64,000 nt of DNA from assembly GCA_958299035.1 (NCBI GenBank), contig CATQJL010000316.1, positions 4,366,674 through 4,430,673 on the forward strand, in the 5' to 3' direction. The stretch is from Cylicocyclus nassatus. Lineage: Eukaryota > Nematoda > Chromadorea > Rhabditida > Strongylidae. Position numbers and translations under genes: made by a program. Positions 12,850-23,810 of this stretch are shown here, in pieces. The first letter of the stretch is position 1. Each line of letters begins with the position of its first letter. Under the pieces are notes generated by a model. The model ran no database searches. It saw nothing but the letters and a program-made list of their open reading frames with translations, and had not been told where the DNA came from.

Positions 12850-12963
12850 AAATCGAGATTTGTCACGCAGCTATCTTCTCCGATTTCTTGGGAAGTGCGG
12901 AAAAGTGGATGCGTCCATGTCGGTGATGGCCTCCAGGTGCTCGCAGTGGGCGACGGCGGCTTC
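12850..12963 (-). pseudogene. Decayed histone H4 3' end
   Basis: On the minus strand the bases GCCGTCGCCCACTGCGAGCA, then ATCACCGACATGGACG, line up with the H4 codons for D-A-V-T-Y-C-E-H and V-T-A-M-D-V; the translation reads AVAHCEH...ITDMDA. About six bases are missing between the two blocks, and the following part (H4 ...GRTLYGFGG-stop) survives only as CGCAC...TCGGAG. A histone-type 3' stem-loop lies just downstream. The frame is broken, so this is a relic. The comparison with H4 is from memory, not a search. Confidence 0.6.
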
Positions 12964-13500
12964 CTAAAAGTAAACAACATAGAATATGCTCTCAATACCT
13001 CCTTGCGTTCGTTTTGCTTAATTTCCTTTTTTTAAGTTTCAGCAAAAAAAATCAAAACCCAAAAGTCCGAAGTAACCCAAACCAAAAAAATTAAAAACCC
13101 AAACCCAAGGTCCGTCCTATGCTACCCCCTCCCTCTCTACCCCCCCCCCCCCGGTTGATGGTTTTGGGATGTGAGTGTCCGGCACTACCACCTTCACTTT
13201 TGGCAGCCAGTGGTAGCAGGGACCACCTTCACTTTTGGGGGACCCGGCTCCCCCTATCGCACCTCTGCATACGGCGGAGCCGGGTAAGCCAGCTAGTTAT
13301 GTATATTATCAGCTGTCTGAAGATTTTTCATCACTTAGGTAGGAAACACAACGAATGATCTAAACTTGCTGCGATTCACTGCTAAAAAACCTTGAAGTTA
13401 TTTTAACATCCGCGATACTCTAAGACGTGACGGGAATTCTACTATCTTACATGCTTCCAGTTCACCTTCTATCTTCATAGTTCAAATTCTATGCATAAGG

Positions 13501-13718
13501 CATTTGAAAATTCGCGACGATGGCGCGACCGCGATTTTCGACAACCGCATTTTCTTAGTTTTCATCTCTATTCGAGGGTTTTCTGCTTACGTATGATAGT
13601 AATCACACATCTGGATGTGACTGAGCTGAGCGTTGAGGTGATCCTTTTTGTTCGAGCGTTTTATGGTCCTGTGAGCGCAACGACCGCAGTCAAATCCGTC
13701 GTCACGGTTTTATAAATA
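13501..13718 (+). repeat. TCGTGACGATGG-type MITE, copy 1
   Basis: A 220-bp repeat with inverted ends (TCGCGACGATGG / CCGTCGTCACG). Copies lie at 15102-15329 (reversed) and 47043-47277. Shared internal blocks include 'gactgagctgagcgttgaggtgat' and a 'gtgagcgcaacgaccgcagtcaaatcc' type segment. No coding potential. Confidence 0.65.
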
Positions 13719-13828
13719 AATTATGAATGCGAGGGTGCACTGTTAGTTCTTCGAATAACACGAGAAGTACTCCTCAAATCATTTGCTTCTCTTACCCAAA
13801 AAAGTGTTACAGCAACTCGCGACAAATA

Positions 13829-14495
13829 CAGGGTGTCCCAAAAAAAATGTTAACGCTGTTTGATCGCTAATAACTCTTTCGGCGAGCTTGAGGCACCATT
13901 CTGTAGAGCGAGGTTCAACTTAGATTTACAATATGGAGCGAATCAATGTTCGCTCTTGGTTACTGTAGGATTACGGTAAGAAATTCCAGCATGTGGAACC
14001 GTCGTGAAGTATACCCTCTGACAAAATTTTTTTCAAAAAAACTGAAAAATCGTGTACTAGGGTTTTCGCGCACGCTAATTTTACTACACAACTTTTTACG
14101 AGTGTTTTCAGCTTTTTTGACGGTGTAATCACATTTTTGACAGATGCTGTAAAGTCAGTTGTTACACTTTACCTACGATAACTTTGAAAAGAAGTAACAT
14201 AATAAAATGGAAGTTTCATATTCGAAATCAGCGGCTTCCATTACCATAGTACAAGAGATTTTGGCTTGTTTGGCTCTGTCTGGAAGCAGAAAATGGCCTT
14301 CAATGGCCTACATTTCTTGTCAAATTTCCTCCCATAATTCTACAGTAACGAGGAGAGTTAGATGATTCGCTCCATACTATTAATCTAAGTTTATCCTCGC
14401 TCTACAAAAAGGTACCTAAAGCTCGGCGAAAGACATGAAGCAAGGGAGCAAGTTATTAACGATCAAACAGTGTTAACTTTTTTTGGGACACCCTG
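13829..14495. mobile_element. CAGGGTGTCCC DNA transposon remnant
   Basis: Terminal inverted repeats CAGGGTGTCCCAAAAAAA at both ends, flanked by TA. The inversion extends about 150 bp into each side (GTTAAC, 'gatcg', 'attcgctccat'). 667 bp long with no transposase frame; the TA duplication points to the Tc1/mariner superfamily. Confidence 0.75.
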
Positions 14496-15101
14496 TATAT
14501 GCATGGTGTAATTCTTATACGCTAATCCATTTGTCATCTACGAGCTGGAAAATCAAGTTTAATCTTGCCTAAGAGCGACCGTGATCCTGTAAAGTAGTCT
14601 CATTTTTAGGAGCGACCATGATCCTGTGAAGAAGTCTTATTTTAAAAAAACTGCTGCGAATTACTCGTAAGTCTTACACTGCAATGAGCCCAGACAGCTT
14701 TATCAAGAGTAATTATGTTGAAAACGATGAATATCTCGAGCTACGTCAACAGCAATTTATTGTGAACTTGTAGGTTATCACCTTATAAAACATTTGGCAC
14801 GAATTTTTTGGCATGACGAGCTGATACATTGCCCATAAAGTTATAAAGCCTAGAGTGAGATAAATCGCTTGATGGTGAACAGTGGCCACAAAAAGTCGGT
14901 GAGGAGAAAAGAAGTAGAGTAAATATAATACTAAGTCGAAGTCGATGACCTGGGGACTACATAGACAAAGACGAAGAAATATAATCGTTGACCTATAAAC
15001 AAAGAAGACAAATACTTTTAGACCTATAAATCTCTGTAACAATTATTCTTAATCAAACAAGCATATAAAGTCAATGAGTAGAAAAGACAATAGAGTATAG
15101 G
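14496..15101. other. Spacer, no gene seen
   Basis: It contains a 25-30 bp near-duplicate ('gagcgaccgtgatcctgtaaag' near 14573, again near 14610). The long minus-strand open frame at about 14746-15042 is low-complexity, hydrophobic and without splice or family support. Confidence 0.4.
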
Positions 15102-15329
15102 TCATTCTTGAAATGGTGACACAAGTTTGACTGCGGTTTCTGCGCACAGAGGAACATGATGCAGACAGGCATCACTTCTACGCTCAGCTCAGTCACTTCC
15201 ACTGTCTGAATACTATCATATGTAAGCAGGAAAACCATTTGATTAAAGTTAGAAACCAACAAAATGTGGTTGCTAGAAGCGCCTGCGCGTCGCGCGCGGT
15301 CGCCCCATCGTCACAATTTTTCGAATGCC
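15102..15329 (-). repeat. TCGTGACGATGG-type MITE, copy 2
   Basis: Reverse-orientation copy of the repeat at 13501-13718: CATCGTCACAATTTTTCGAA on the right, GAAATGGTGACA on the left, with the shared 'cgctcagctcagtcac' core. Confidence 0.6.
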
Positions 15330-15393
15330 CTATACATACAATGTAAAAAACCAAACAAAAATTTGATGATGAGAAAGAATAGTAGGCCTTTAA

Positions 15394-15839
15394 AGGCAGT
15401 ACATCGGCAGAATGAGACCCGTGACAAAACAAGGTCACAGGGTAGGAGCCCCAAATGGAACCTATCGGCCAAAGTCCGATCTTTCTCTGCCACTTCTAAC
15501 CCCCGAACTTTCAAAGCGAAAGCAGCGCTCATCTCCTGTCCTCTCCGGACCCGCCCACCCCATGGACGAGTGATTTCCGCGGTCAGAGCGCCAGCCGCAA
15601 TGCTATAAGCATGAGGTCCCGAAACGACTCTGCGTCTTCGCCATGATGGGCTTGCGTTCACTCGTCCATGGGATGGGCGGGTTCGGAGAGGACAGGAGAT
15701 GAGCGCTGCTTTCGCTTTGAAATTTCAGGGGTTAGAAGTGGCAGAAAAAGGTCGGACTTTGGCCCACAGGTTCCATTATGGGGGCTCCTACCCTGTGACC
15801 TTGTTTTGCCACGGGTCTCATTCTGCCGACCTACTGCCT
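15394..15839. mobile_element. TTAA-flanked foldback (AGGCAGT ends), copy 1
   Basis: AGGCAGT...ACTGCCT ends, each bounded by TTAA (15390-15393 and 15840-15843). The arms of about 180 bp are near-perfect inverted copies (ACAAGGTCACAGGGTAGGAG and its complement) around a 90-bp loop. TTAA target duplication is typical of piggyBac-type elements. Sister copies lie at 22368-22723 and 36367-36769. Confidence 0.75.
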
Positions 15840-15843
15840 TTAA

Positions 15844-16649
15844 ACATAAAGACAAACTGGTACTTTTCCGTTATCCGGACCTATTTTTTCAAAAGGTTCT
15901 CATGAAATACGTTTTTTAGTCTAAGAACAATTTTTTACAGACACCATGAGGACTGCCTCCCTGCCACATCTCAGAAAAACATTGACACGTTTTGGTCCAT
16001 TTTGGCATGTTTTTTCGAAATCATTTTAGGTGAAGTAAAAGAGCACTTGTGATTACCCTAAAAGCTGTTTATATGGTTTCTATAAAAGCAGAAAAATCTA
16101 GAACTTATATCAGAACATCTTGATTGTTTTAACAATGATTCAGCACTGTCTTTCTCTTCAAACTTTTCGCCTTGCGAATTCAGCCAGACTATAAATGATG
16201 GCTTAAAGTTTCTTCGCTACTGCTTGTTCTGTAATTTAGATGACGAGACCCTAGCTCATTTCTCTACTCTGGACAAGTCTAATCTGCTTATTAGTAACAA
16301 AATGACGTTATAATGATGACAATATTTATTTTTGATACTTTCCAATCGAAAATAGGGCTACTATTGCCTAAAAAACAGATTGAACTTACGTTGCTGGGTA
16401 GGGCAATTTAAACTCTTGGTTAAAGCTGTCAAACATGTAAATGACATGTCAAATTTTTTGACACGTGGCAGGGGTAGGTTGTCACTCCTTCTTGTGAAGT
16501 TGGAACCAAATATGGTACTACGGAAGAAGCAATATCCTTCTTTGAAAGAATGGGTCCGGATAACGGAAAAGTACTGACAAACTTGAAGTACTTGAACTAC
16601 CTCTGTAACAATCCTTCTCAATTCATAACAGATCCTTAAATGTATGCTT
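15844..16649. other. 3' flank of the fucosyltransferase gene
   Basis: No exon was found. A minus-strand AATAAA (plus-strand 16325-16330) is about 320 bp downstream of the POFUT1 stop and is a possible poly(A) signal. Confidence 0.35.
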
Positions 16650-19600
16650 TCATAGCTCTATTCGCTTAGTTTTATCTCTAATCCCGAAATAGGTAGTAGG
16701 CAACGACGGCTTTCGGCTATCTCTCTCACGCTTTACGATATGTGAGAACGTCGATACGCAGTTCCCGATGAAGTGGTCAGCTTTACCGAGAACAGCCAGC
16801 GAGACGAACGGATCATCTGGATTAAGACGATGAGCTTGGACCTGAAACACTTGCTCATCTAAGGAAGTGTTACACAACAGAGGGAGGGGGGGGGTAAGGG
16901 GTAAAAGTCGAATGTCGACTAATAAGTTGTTTGAAATGTGTTTCGTACAAATAGAGGTGCAAAATCGTTATGAGAAAATTGTGACTTATTTTTTTATCAA
17001 AAAGTTTTCAGAGATGATATTTCTGCTAACTCACATCATATGCCTGCAGAGCCTCATTTATTGCGTCAATCATGTGATCTCTATCACTAGACACGAACAC
17101 TGATCGAGCACCAATTTTTCCAACCGTTTCTACCAGCTGAAAATAGTACAGTGCATCAAATCTCTAAAACAGCGAGCCTCCATGACCATCCATAAATAAC
17201 CAACTTTTGAGCTGCTTCAGAAAATTTTGGAAAAAAATTCAACTCCAAGTTGCTCCAATTTTTTCCCAAGATAAATACGGAAAGAATGTTTAGCAATTAT
17301 TATAACATCCTAAAGCGGGCTTTTTGACAAGAGCATCGACAATTAATCTGAAGGTAGAATTTATTGAGTAACTAGGGCTCAGCAGTTTGAAGCCTTATGT
17401 AGCGGATTCAACGTCACGATTACAGTCAGTCAAGTCCACTCTGAATGCTTTTTGAATTCGCTGTTTTTCATAAGACCCAAGTTTTCATTGTAAATAAGCG
17501 AGGAACGAGTGAAGAAAGAATAATCTGTTATTGCTAGAATTAAGAACTTGTTCGAGAGCGGCTCTATGACTGAAAAATCATCGAGAATGATGTGTACGGC
17601 TTAGACAAAAGCAGTGGCGGTCAGTGATTATACAAGGGGAAAGGGAGTTCTTCTTAAATGAAGGCACGCGGCACCAACCGCTATTATTTGGAAGCTTCCG
17701 GATTTTTCGCTGAGTGTATATTAGGTTGGCCCGGAAGTTCTTTCGCACCAAATTCAAAAATTCATAACTTCTGCTTTTTCCAACCGATTTGGCTGCTCTT
17801 ATTTTTGTATGAAAGAGTAAGTCATGCTCTTTATAAAGACATCTTAGCTGCTTGCTAATGATCATCTGTTACATAGATAGGATCGATAGAGAAAAATTGG
17901 TCAAAATACAAATTTTCTGTGTAGGGTCATAAATCGGAAACTTGCAACAAAAATCGGAGCAGTCGGTACTGTAAGTTATTTCACCAGCTCTTTCTAACGG
18001 TGCAAATAGTAAATATTGATATGATGGGTTCTTTACGCCTGTTTCGCCTCTACCCCTATACAGGTTACTATAGTGTTAACCACTCCCGAGGCTCGTCAGT
18101 AGGGAAGAGTGGTGCACTGGGACAGATTGGTTTAAGGGGGGTATTTATACATGAGGGGTAGAGCAAATAGATCAAAAAAGTCAAAAAAATCAGCTGAGTT
18201 GCATTTTTGTGAGCATTTTAGTAACAAAGGTTTTAGTGGTTTTGAAGGATTGTAGTTGCAAATACTTGTATGATATGTATTTAATTTTATTCAAACATTT
18301 GATCATGGCATTAGAAATGATGTTGGGAGTGTACTGTAGTGTTAAAAGTTGATCTATAAGTAATTCTAGTCTTTCAACAAAGTTTTCAAATTTAGTACAA
18401 GTCCTATAAATTCTCAAAATCTCACTGTAAATAATTGCAATTTTGACATTCAGACTGATATGTGATCCTGAATGAGTAAATTTGTTAACTTTGAAGTTTG
18501 CGCCGATTGAGCGTCTCTATGAAAAGTTATGATTTTCGAGCAAGCAATAGAAAAGGGCGAATTTGATTTATTTTGGCATTTTTCAGGGAAATCATAAGTT
18601 TTCATAGAGATGCTCAATCGGCGCAAACTTTGCACTGTTAGAAAGAGCTGGTGAAATAACTACAGTACCGACTGCTCCGATTTTTGTTGCAAGTTTCCGA
18701 TTCTTTATGACCCTACACAGAAAATTTGTATTTTGATCAATTTTTCTCTATCGCTCCTATCTATGTAACAGATGGTCATTAGCAAGCAGCTAAGGTGTCT
18801 TTATAAAGAGCATGACTTACTCTTTCATACAAAAATAAGAGCAGCCAAATCGGTTGGAAAAGTCAGAAGTTATGAATTTATGAATTTGGTGCGAAAGAAC
18901 TTTCGGGCCAACCTAATATGTAAAAATATAAAACTCGCACAAAATAGGGAATAGCGGCAGCTAAATAACCGAAAATATCCTGAAAGCTAATTCGATACAA
19001 AAATATCAAAAATCATTATGAATCCCCTCAAACGCCACTGATAAAATGGCATCAACACGACCAGAAGCTTGGGAATCAAAGTTTCAAACTCTTCCATAGA
19101 TTATGTGTGCATACCAGTACGAACAGCTTTAGTACTGCTGAAATACCCGACCCTATAATCAGGAAGGTTCCTAAAGTGCTAAAAAAAACCGATACAGAGG
19201 CTCACAATGATTCTTCAGATTTCGAATATGAAAGATCTAAGTCTATCCACCTGTTCAATCACCGTAGTTTCCGACGGTGCACAAATCTCCTTCGTCAAAA
19301 TTCCATCATAATGCTCCTGAGTATCGCACTGCGCTGAACCAAACAGCGATCGTCCTTCTGGCGGTATATGCTCACAAACGCGCCCCTCAAAAGATTGGAT
19401 GATTGAGATCAAGAAAAAGGAATTAGTCAATGATATTACCCAGTCTTTGTCGTTACGAAGATGTATGCCTATGTATGGACGAGTCAACTTTTCTTTGATA
19501 AAATGAACAGCTTTACCAATTATGCGAGAATTCCACTTGAGATATCTAAGAGGAAGAGCATGCTATGGTATCAATACATCTAGAAAGGGACTGTAATATA

Positions 19601-20595
19601 TTTCAGCGTTGAATGTATACCTCTGCAACTCCCAGGTATTGGAGTGGGACGGGAAGGGCGCTGGCGGAGAAGGGAAAGCCAAGACAGGATACTTTTCAGC
19701 AGAAAATCTACAACAGACTATATAGAGAAAATTTGGGAACTTTTTTGAAATCGTTGCTTTATCTTCTCACCTTTTGAGCCATTCTGCTTTCGATCCGTTC
19801 ACAGACAAGTCGAACCCACCCGGAATTTCTCCAAAGTACGCGTCATTCACAAATGACACACCAATTTTGTCCCAGTATGGACCAAACGGATTTCCTTCCT
19901 TAGGGTGGCAGCCCGCCGGAGCTTCGCTGTCGTAAATCGACTTGCGAGGACTCCAACAGACAGCTAGAAAGTACGATGGATAGCGGAAAGGAAGAAAGGT
20001 TGTTGATGCGGCAAAATAGCCCACCAACTCGTTTTTCCTTCGGCCATATCCTTGGCATAACATCGCGAGTAAACTCTACCATAGTAACCACTTTTTGATA
20101 TTTTTTGATCTCATTTATTTGGAAGATGTTCTCGAATGGCGTCATAACCTAGGAAAGAAAATCAAATGGATCATACCTTTCCAGTGACATTAGCTGGAAA
20201 TGAAAACGAGATTTACCTACAGTATTCGGGTAAGGGTATTCGATGAAATTAGGTAACACCAGGGTTCTATTCAGCAAGCGAGTGAAACGCATTACACCAA
20301 GAAGTTGGTCCACTTGATTGCCAAATCGACCTAGAAAGCTCCGTAAATATCAAAACTGGCTATTACTGAAAGAAATGAAAGCACAGCGTTGCAAAAAAAC
20401 TTTCTTTTGATGTCTCAAATGCTTAAAAAACCTTTAGTCAGCAGTCGTAGGTTCTAGTTCAAAAAGTTTTAGCAAAAAAGGTACAAGAAAGTTCAACTTA
20501 CCCATACATGGACAAAACACGAGATATCCTGACGGATCGATCTGTTGCGCAGATAGCACAACAAGAGCCAGTAAAACCCACAAAAGGGACCTCAT
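16650..20595 (-). CDS. pofut-1: GDP-fucose protein O-fucosyltransferase 1
   Basis: Exons in transcript order: 20595-20502, 20330-20221, 20148-20025, 19963-19771, 19707-19621, 19545-19440, 19385-19251, 17136-17035 and 16841-16650. Phases close and give 380 residues, near the usual length. MRSLLWVLLALVVLSAQ is a signal peptide. Then CPCMGRFGNQ (about 29-37, the donor-site loop), KEGNPFGPYWD, the GIHLRNDKDW motif (229-238, with the family's catalytic Arg at 233), and ADHFIGNC...KRERD (338-360). POFUT1 adds O-fucose to EGF repeats of Notch-type proteins in the ER. The C-terminus RIEL resembles a KDEL-type retrieval signal. The acceptor before 19385 is TTTTGAG, lacking the usual C. Intron 7 (2.1 kb) carries a 1.2-kb mariner-like foldback. 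The gene looks intact. Confidence 0.95.
17721..18916. mobile_element. Mariner-like foldback (TTAGGTTGGCCCGGAAGTTC) in POFUT1 intron
   Basis: The ends TTAGGTTGGCCCGGAAGTTC and GAACTTTCGGGCCAACCTAA are flanked by TA. The arms pair for about 290 bp, and a second inverted pair (about 18500-18630) lies in the middle. No transposase. The related element at 34855-35345 shares the internal 'ctatgagaagttatga' and 'gtaagtt' blocks. Confidence 0.75.
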
Positions 20596-20987
20596 TGATC
20601 CTCCAACTGACCGAAGCTGAAGAGGTCTGGAATGATAACACACTAGGCCTCGACCGATCGTAAAATAGCTGAGCGATAAGAAGTAGGCGCGGTTGCATAC
20701 GAGACAAACATTCTAACGCAAAAGTGATAACTTTTTGATCCTTACTCATTGCTACAAAAAAATAAGTTTCAGTTTAAGATCAAAAACAGTGCTCCTCACT
20801 CAAACAAACCAAAATTTTCGTTACATAATTTGCTACATGAATTAGCTTTGAATAGAATATTATCTTTTTCAGAGACAAAAACCTGCCTACAAAACAGTTT
20901 GAGTTATATGTGTGAGTTCCTGCCGATATCGGTTGACGAACACTGATGCATCGCAGCCTATGACCAGAAATTTGGCAGAAAATGAGG

Positions 20988-20993
20988 TTTATT
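20988..20993 (-). terminator. Possible poly(A) signal for UBH-4
   Basis: AATAAA on the minus strand about 290 bp past the UBH-4 stop codon. It lies between UBH-4 and POFUT1 and, if used, would separate the two transcripts. Confidence 0.3.
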
Positions 20994-21278
20994 CGATTCA
21001 ATACCCATCATAAGTACGAAAGTTCGGTATAAACACGAGAGGAGCAGTTAGTAACACAGTAGGACACACAGTGCGTTCATCATTATCAAGCTGAACATTC
21101 TTCAAATCAATATGTCACGGTGAAGTAGCAGCAAAGACAATCGTGCAAAAGGCCACTGATAATCGATGAAACTTATGACGACAAATCCGAAAACAATAAA
21201 ACACTAGCTAGAAGTGGGGTGAAAAGTTAACTGCTAGTTATGAGAAAAATGCACAGGGTGGAAAGTACACTTCCGAAC

Positions 21279-23810
21279 TCAGCTCTGCTGTTGTTGTTGC
21301 TGCGGTTGTCGCTTGCTCTCACGGCTTAGTCGCTGTCGCGCATTTGTTTGAGCCTAAATTCTCAAAAATGACTGCCACGTATATCGTCCGTTAAGCTCAC
21401 TAATATGCCTAAACTATATTTAGAACATTACGAAGGGTTTGAGGTGTTTACATTATCAACAAAGAAGTGAACATATTTCTACTTACCTTTTCAACCAAAG
21501 GAACAAGCCGACCTTCCTTCGCTAATATGCGAAGCATTTCGACAATAAATGGTAGGTAATTATGACGACGTCTGGCGTTCTCTCTCCTATACCTGAAAAG
21601 GTGACCTATAGACAGCGAGAAAAAGAGAAGCCATACTGACTGCGGCGATGAGCTCAAAAAGAAAAACAATATGAATTAGATGGAATATGGAAAACCAAAA
21701 GGAAAAAAGGACGTACATGTCAAGCTTATGTCCTTCCTCATCAATTTTATTTTCAACGACAGCTAATTCGTCATACATTGCATCTGTGGATGGAAAAGTA
21801 ACTTTACCCTATAAATAATGCCATGAAGAATGAGACAAGTGAAAAATCAGAATAATCAAAGTGCGTACCTCAAGAATCTCCTCTCTCCTCTTTGTGTACT
21901 TATCCATCATATTACCAACAACTGCCATCAAATTAAACATTATGTCGCCGTCATTGAAGCTTGAATGATACTGAGTTGTATGCGCAACTGCAGAATGATA
22001 CTAACCGACGCATTCTTTCCGTGAGTATAGGGCTGATCACCTCCATCCATGACTTTCCTTCAGGGATAGTAGTAAGTTCAAGCGGAAATTCACGCAGGCC
22101 GTCGAGCTCATATATCTGAACTGAAAACGTGGAAAACAAGAAAAGTCGAAACAGGAAGCATAAAGAAGAAAACTGCTTTCGGTAGCTATTATGAAAGCTA
22201 GCCGAAAAAGCAAGCCGCACCGCCACCGCCCAGCAGCTCCGTACAAAAAAGAAGCCGAACTGGTTGGTAATCAAAACGTGCGATAAAAACGATTGAGAAG
22301 CTAGAAAGGGCGCCGATGATGTGAATTGTTTCAACACATAAATAAAAAGGTCACATGTTCTCTTTAAAGGCAGCGTCCAGGCAGATCTGGACCTATGGGG
22401 CTTCTACGTGGAAAGTACTTTTGGGGCCCTAACTAAGGCACTGCACAAGCGGCAGCTCAGGTAGTGCTCTAATGGCTGAGATATTCCCCTCGAAACTGGC
22501 CCCCGCGAACGTATTCGCATGGATTCATGGCAGTTTCGCGCCAGGATCCACGCTTTGCGCCATGAATCCATGCGAAACACGGTCGCGGGGTCCAGTTTCG
22601 AGGGGAATATCTCAGCCATTACAGCACTACCTGAGCTGCCGCTTGGGCAGTGCCTTAGTTAGGGCCCCAAAAGTACTTTCCACGTAAAAGCCCCATAGGT
22701 CCAGATCTGCTTGGACGCTGCCTTTAAAGATGTATATGCAAGAACGTGACTGCTCACCTTATTCCCAATTGGTACAAAGGTAATAAAATGATAGTTGTCC
22801 TCTGATGAAGGCAAATTGAGATCAAGTTCGTAAAAGGTTGGTCTCGCAAAGCTATTATGTACTTGACGAATCTTCTCACAATTTGATAACACAAGGCCAC
22901 GACTCTGAAATTTCGAAACTGATAAAGGGAGCTAGATAAAAAAGCTTGGAAAAGCAAGAACTTTCTGTAGGAATCAAACAACATCGTAACAGCAGGATTT
23001 TCCAATTTGTCAACATGAGAATTTGCTTGTGAGAAACTGCATAAAAATTGAACTTACAGCCGGATCAATATGTTTCGCGAAGTCTCTATATTCTTCGAGT
23101 ACAGGACCAATCTTCACTTTGGTATCATTGACATTCATAAGACAATTAATGATCGCTTGGGTGGCACATGCATTGGTGATCACCTCAAAAATTACCAGTT
23201 TGATCGGATGGAAAATAACAGAATTCAAATGTAATGGACTAACTTGCTGTGCGAAGAACACGTTACTTGTATCGGCCGGCTCACCTATAGGGTCTTCACC
23301 AGGACGCCATTTGAAAAGGAAGATCAGACCGTATATAGGACTGTAACATGCTGCTAAGGGTAATAATTACAGTATTCGGAAAATTACAGCAATAGATAAC
23401 GGATGGAGTGGATAAGTTTGCTTGACGTGTGCCTTACAATAAGGCTCCGACCAAACTTCGTTCAAAAGTACCCAAAAGCGCTAAAATTTCTCTCATCTCT
23501 CCTCCCACAAAAAGTGAAGAGACTTTAGAGAGATCTGGGCGTTTTCGAGAGAAGGCTGACCGAAGCCTTAGACACAATGCAGTAAATTTTGGACACATAA
23601 ATAGAACAAAAAAAAGAAAATACTGTTAGGTAATAGCGTCAAACCTCGATACGGGCATGAGTGCATCACTCACTTGTATACGGCGGTTTCCTCTTCTGAA
23701 AGGGAGTGTAATTCTTCCACCTGAACTCCCTCAACTCCAAACCCGCGCAGCATCTCAGTGAAAACACCTGGATCCGATTCGATCAATGTCCATACTCCCT
23801 CGTCTGACAT
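21279..23810 (-). CDS. ubh-4: Proteasome-associated ubiquitin C-terminal hydrolase UCHL5/UBH-4
   Basis: Exons in transcript order: 23810-23674, 23340-23244, 23183-23058, 22904-22758, 22115-22006, 21959-21869, 21808-21717, 21592-21487 and 21353-21279. Phases close to give 326 residues, matching the UCH37 length. The catalytic set is complete: Q78 (oxyanion), C84 in NACATQ, H159 in NYHFITF and D174 in YELDGLRE. The ULD tail has [24 protein letters not shown]5 trims ubiquitin at the 19S proteasome through RPN13/ADRM1, and also works with INO80. The last exon ends in a glutamine-rich tail (QPQQQQQQS) in place of the K/E-rich end of the vertebrate protein. The acceptor before 23183 is TTTTTGAG. 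Intron 4 contains a TTAA foldback. It lies head to tail upstream of POFUT1. Confidence 0.95.
22368..22723. mobile_element. TTAA-flanked foldback (AGGCAGC ends), copy 2, in UBH-4 intron 4
   Basis: AGGCAGCGTCC...GGACGCTGCCT with TTAA on both sides (22364-22367, 22724-22727). The arms of about 160 bp are nearly identical inverted copies ('tggctgagatattcccctcg'). Low divergence between arms suggests a recent insertion. No open frame of note. Confidence 0.8.

Larger units (their letters stand above)
10805..13280. repeat. 2.4-kb imperfect palindrome, centre near 12075
   Basis: The left arm read forward matches the right arm read on the other strand over most of 1.2 kb, with substitutions and one large difference: about 12780-12985 on the right arm has no partner on the left. 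The centre is a shorter perfect-like foldback (11985-12190) with G9-10 and C9-10 tracts either side. Confidence 0.75.
10734..13296. mobile_element. Helitron-like non-autonomous element with internal palindrome
   Basis: It begins TCTTATATATAAAG after an A and ends CAGCTAG before a T. This fits the Helitron rule (5' TC, 3' CTRR, insertion between A and T). A hairpin CGGC-gga-GCCG sits about 11 nt before the CTAG end. A GTCTGTCT-type microsatellite (about 10748-10800) follows the 5' end. Inside, 10805-10925 is repeated inverted at 11060-11205, and about 11205-12070 is repeated inverted at 12080-13280 (shared blocks around 'gacttcataggtttt', 'tcagatgatatat' and 'ggggagactttttaggcc'). No Rep/helicase frame is visible. 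A 5'-end fragment of the same family recurs near 37965-38105 in the opposite orientation. Confidence 0.6.

Noticed and set aside
14746..15042. 98-codon minus-strand hydrophobic frame
   Set aside because: Low-complexity F/L/V-rich, AT-driven, between repeats, no splice context.
15264..15919. Several 60-116 codon frames on both strands
   Set aside because: They lie inside the inverted arms of the TTAA foldback, so open frames appear on both strands by symmetry.
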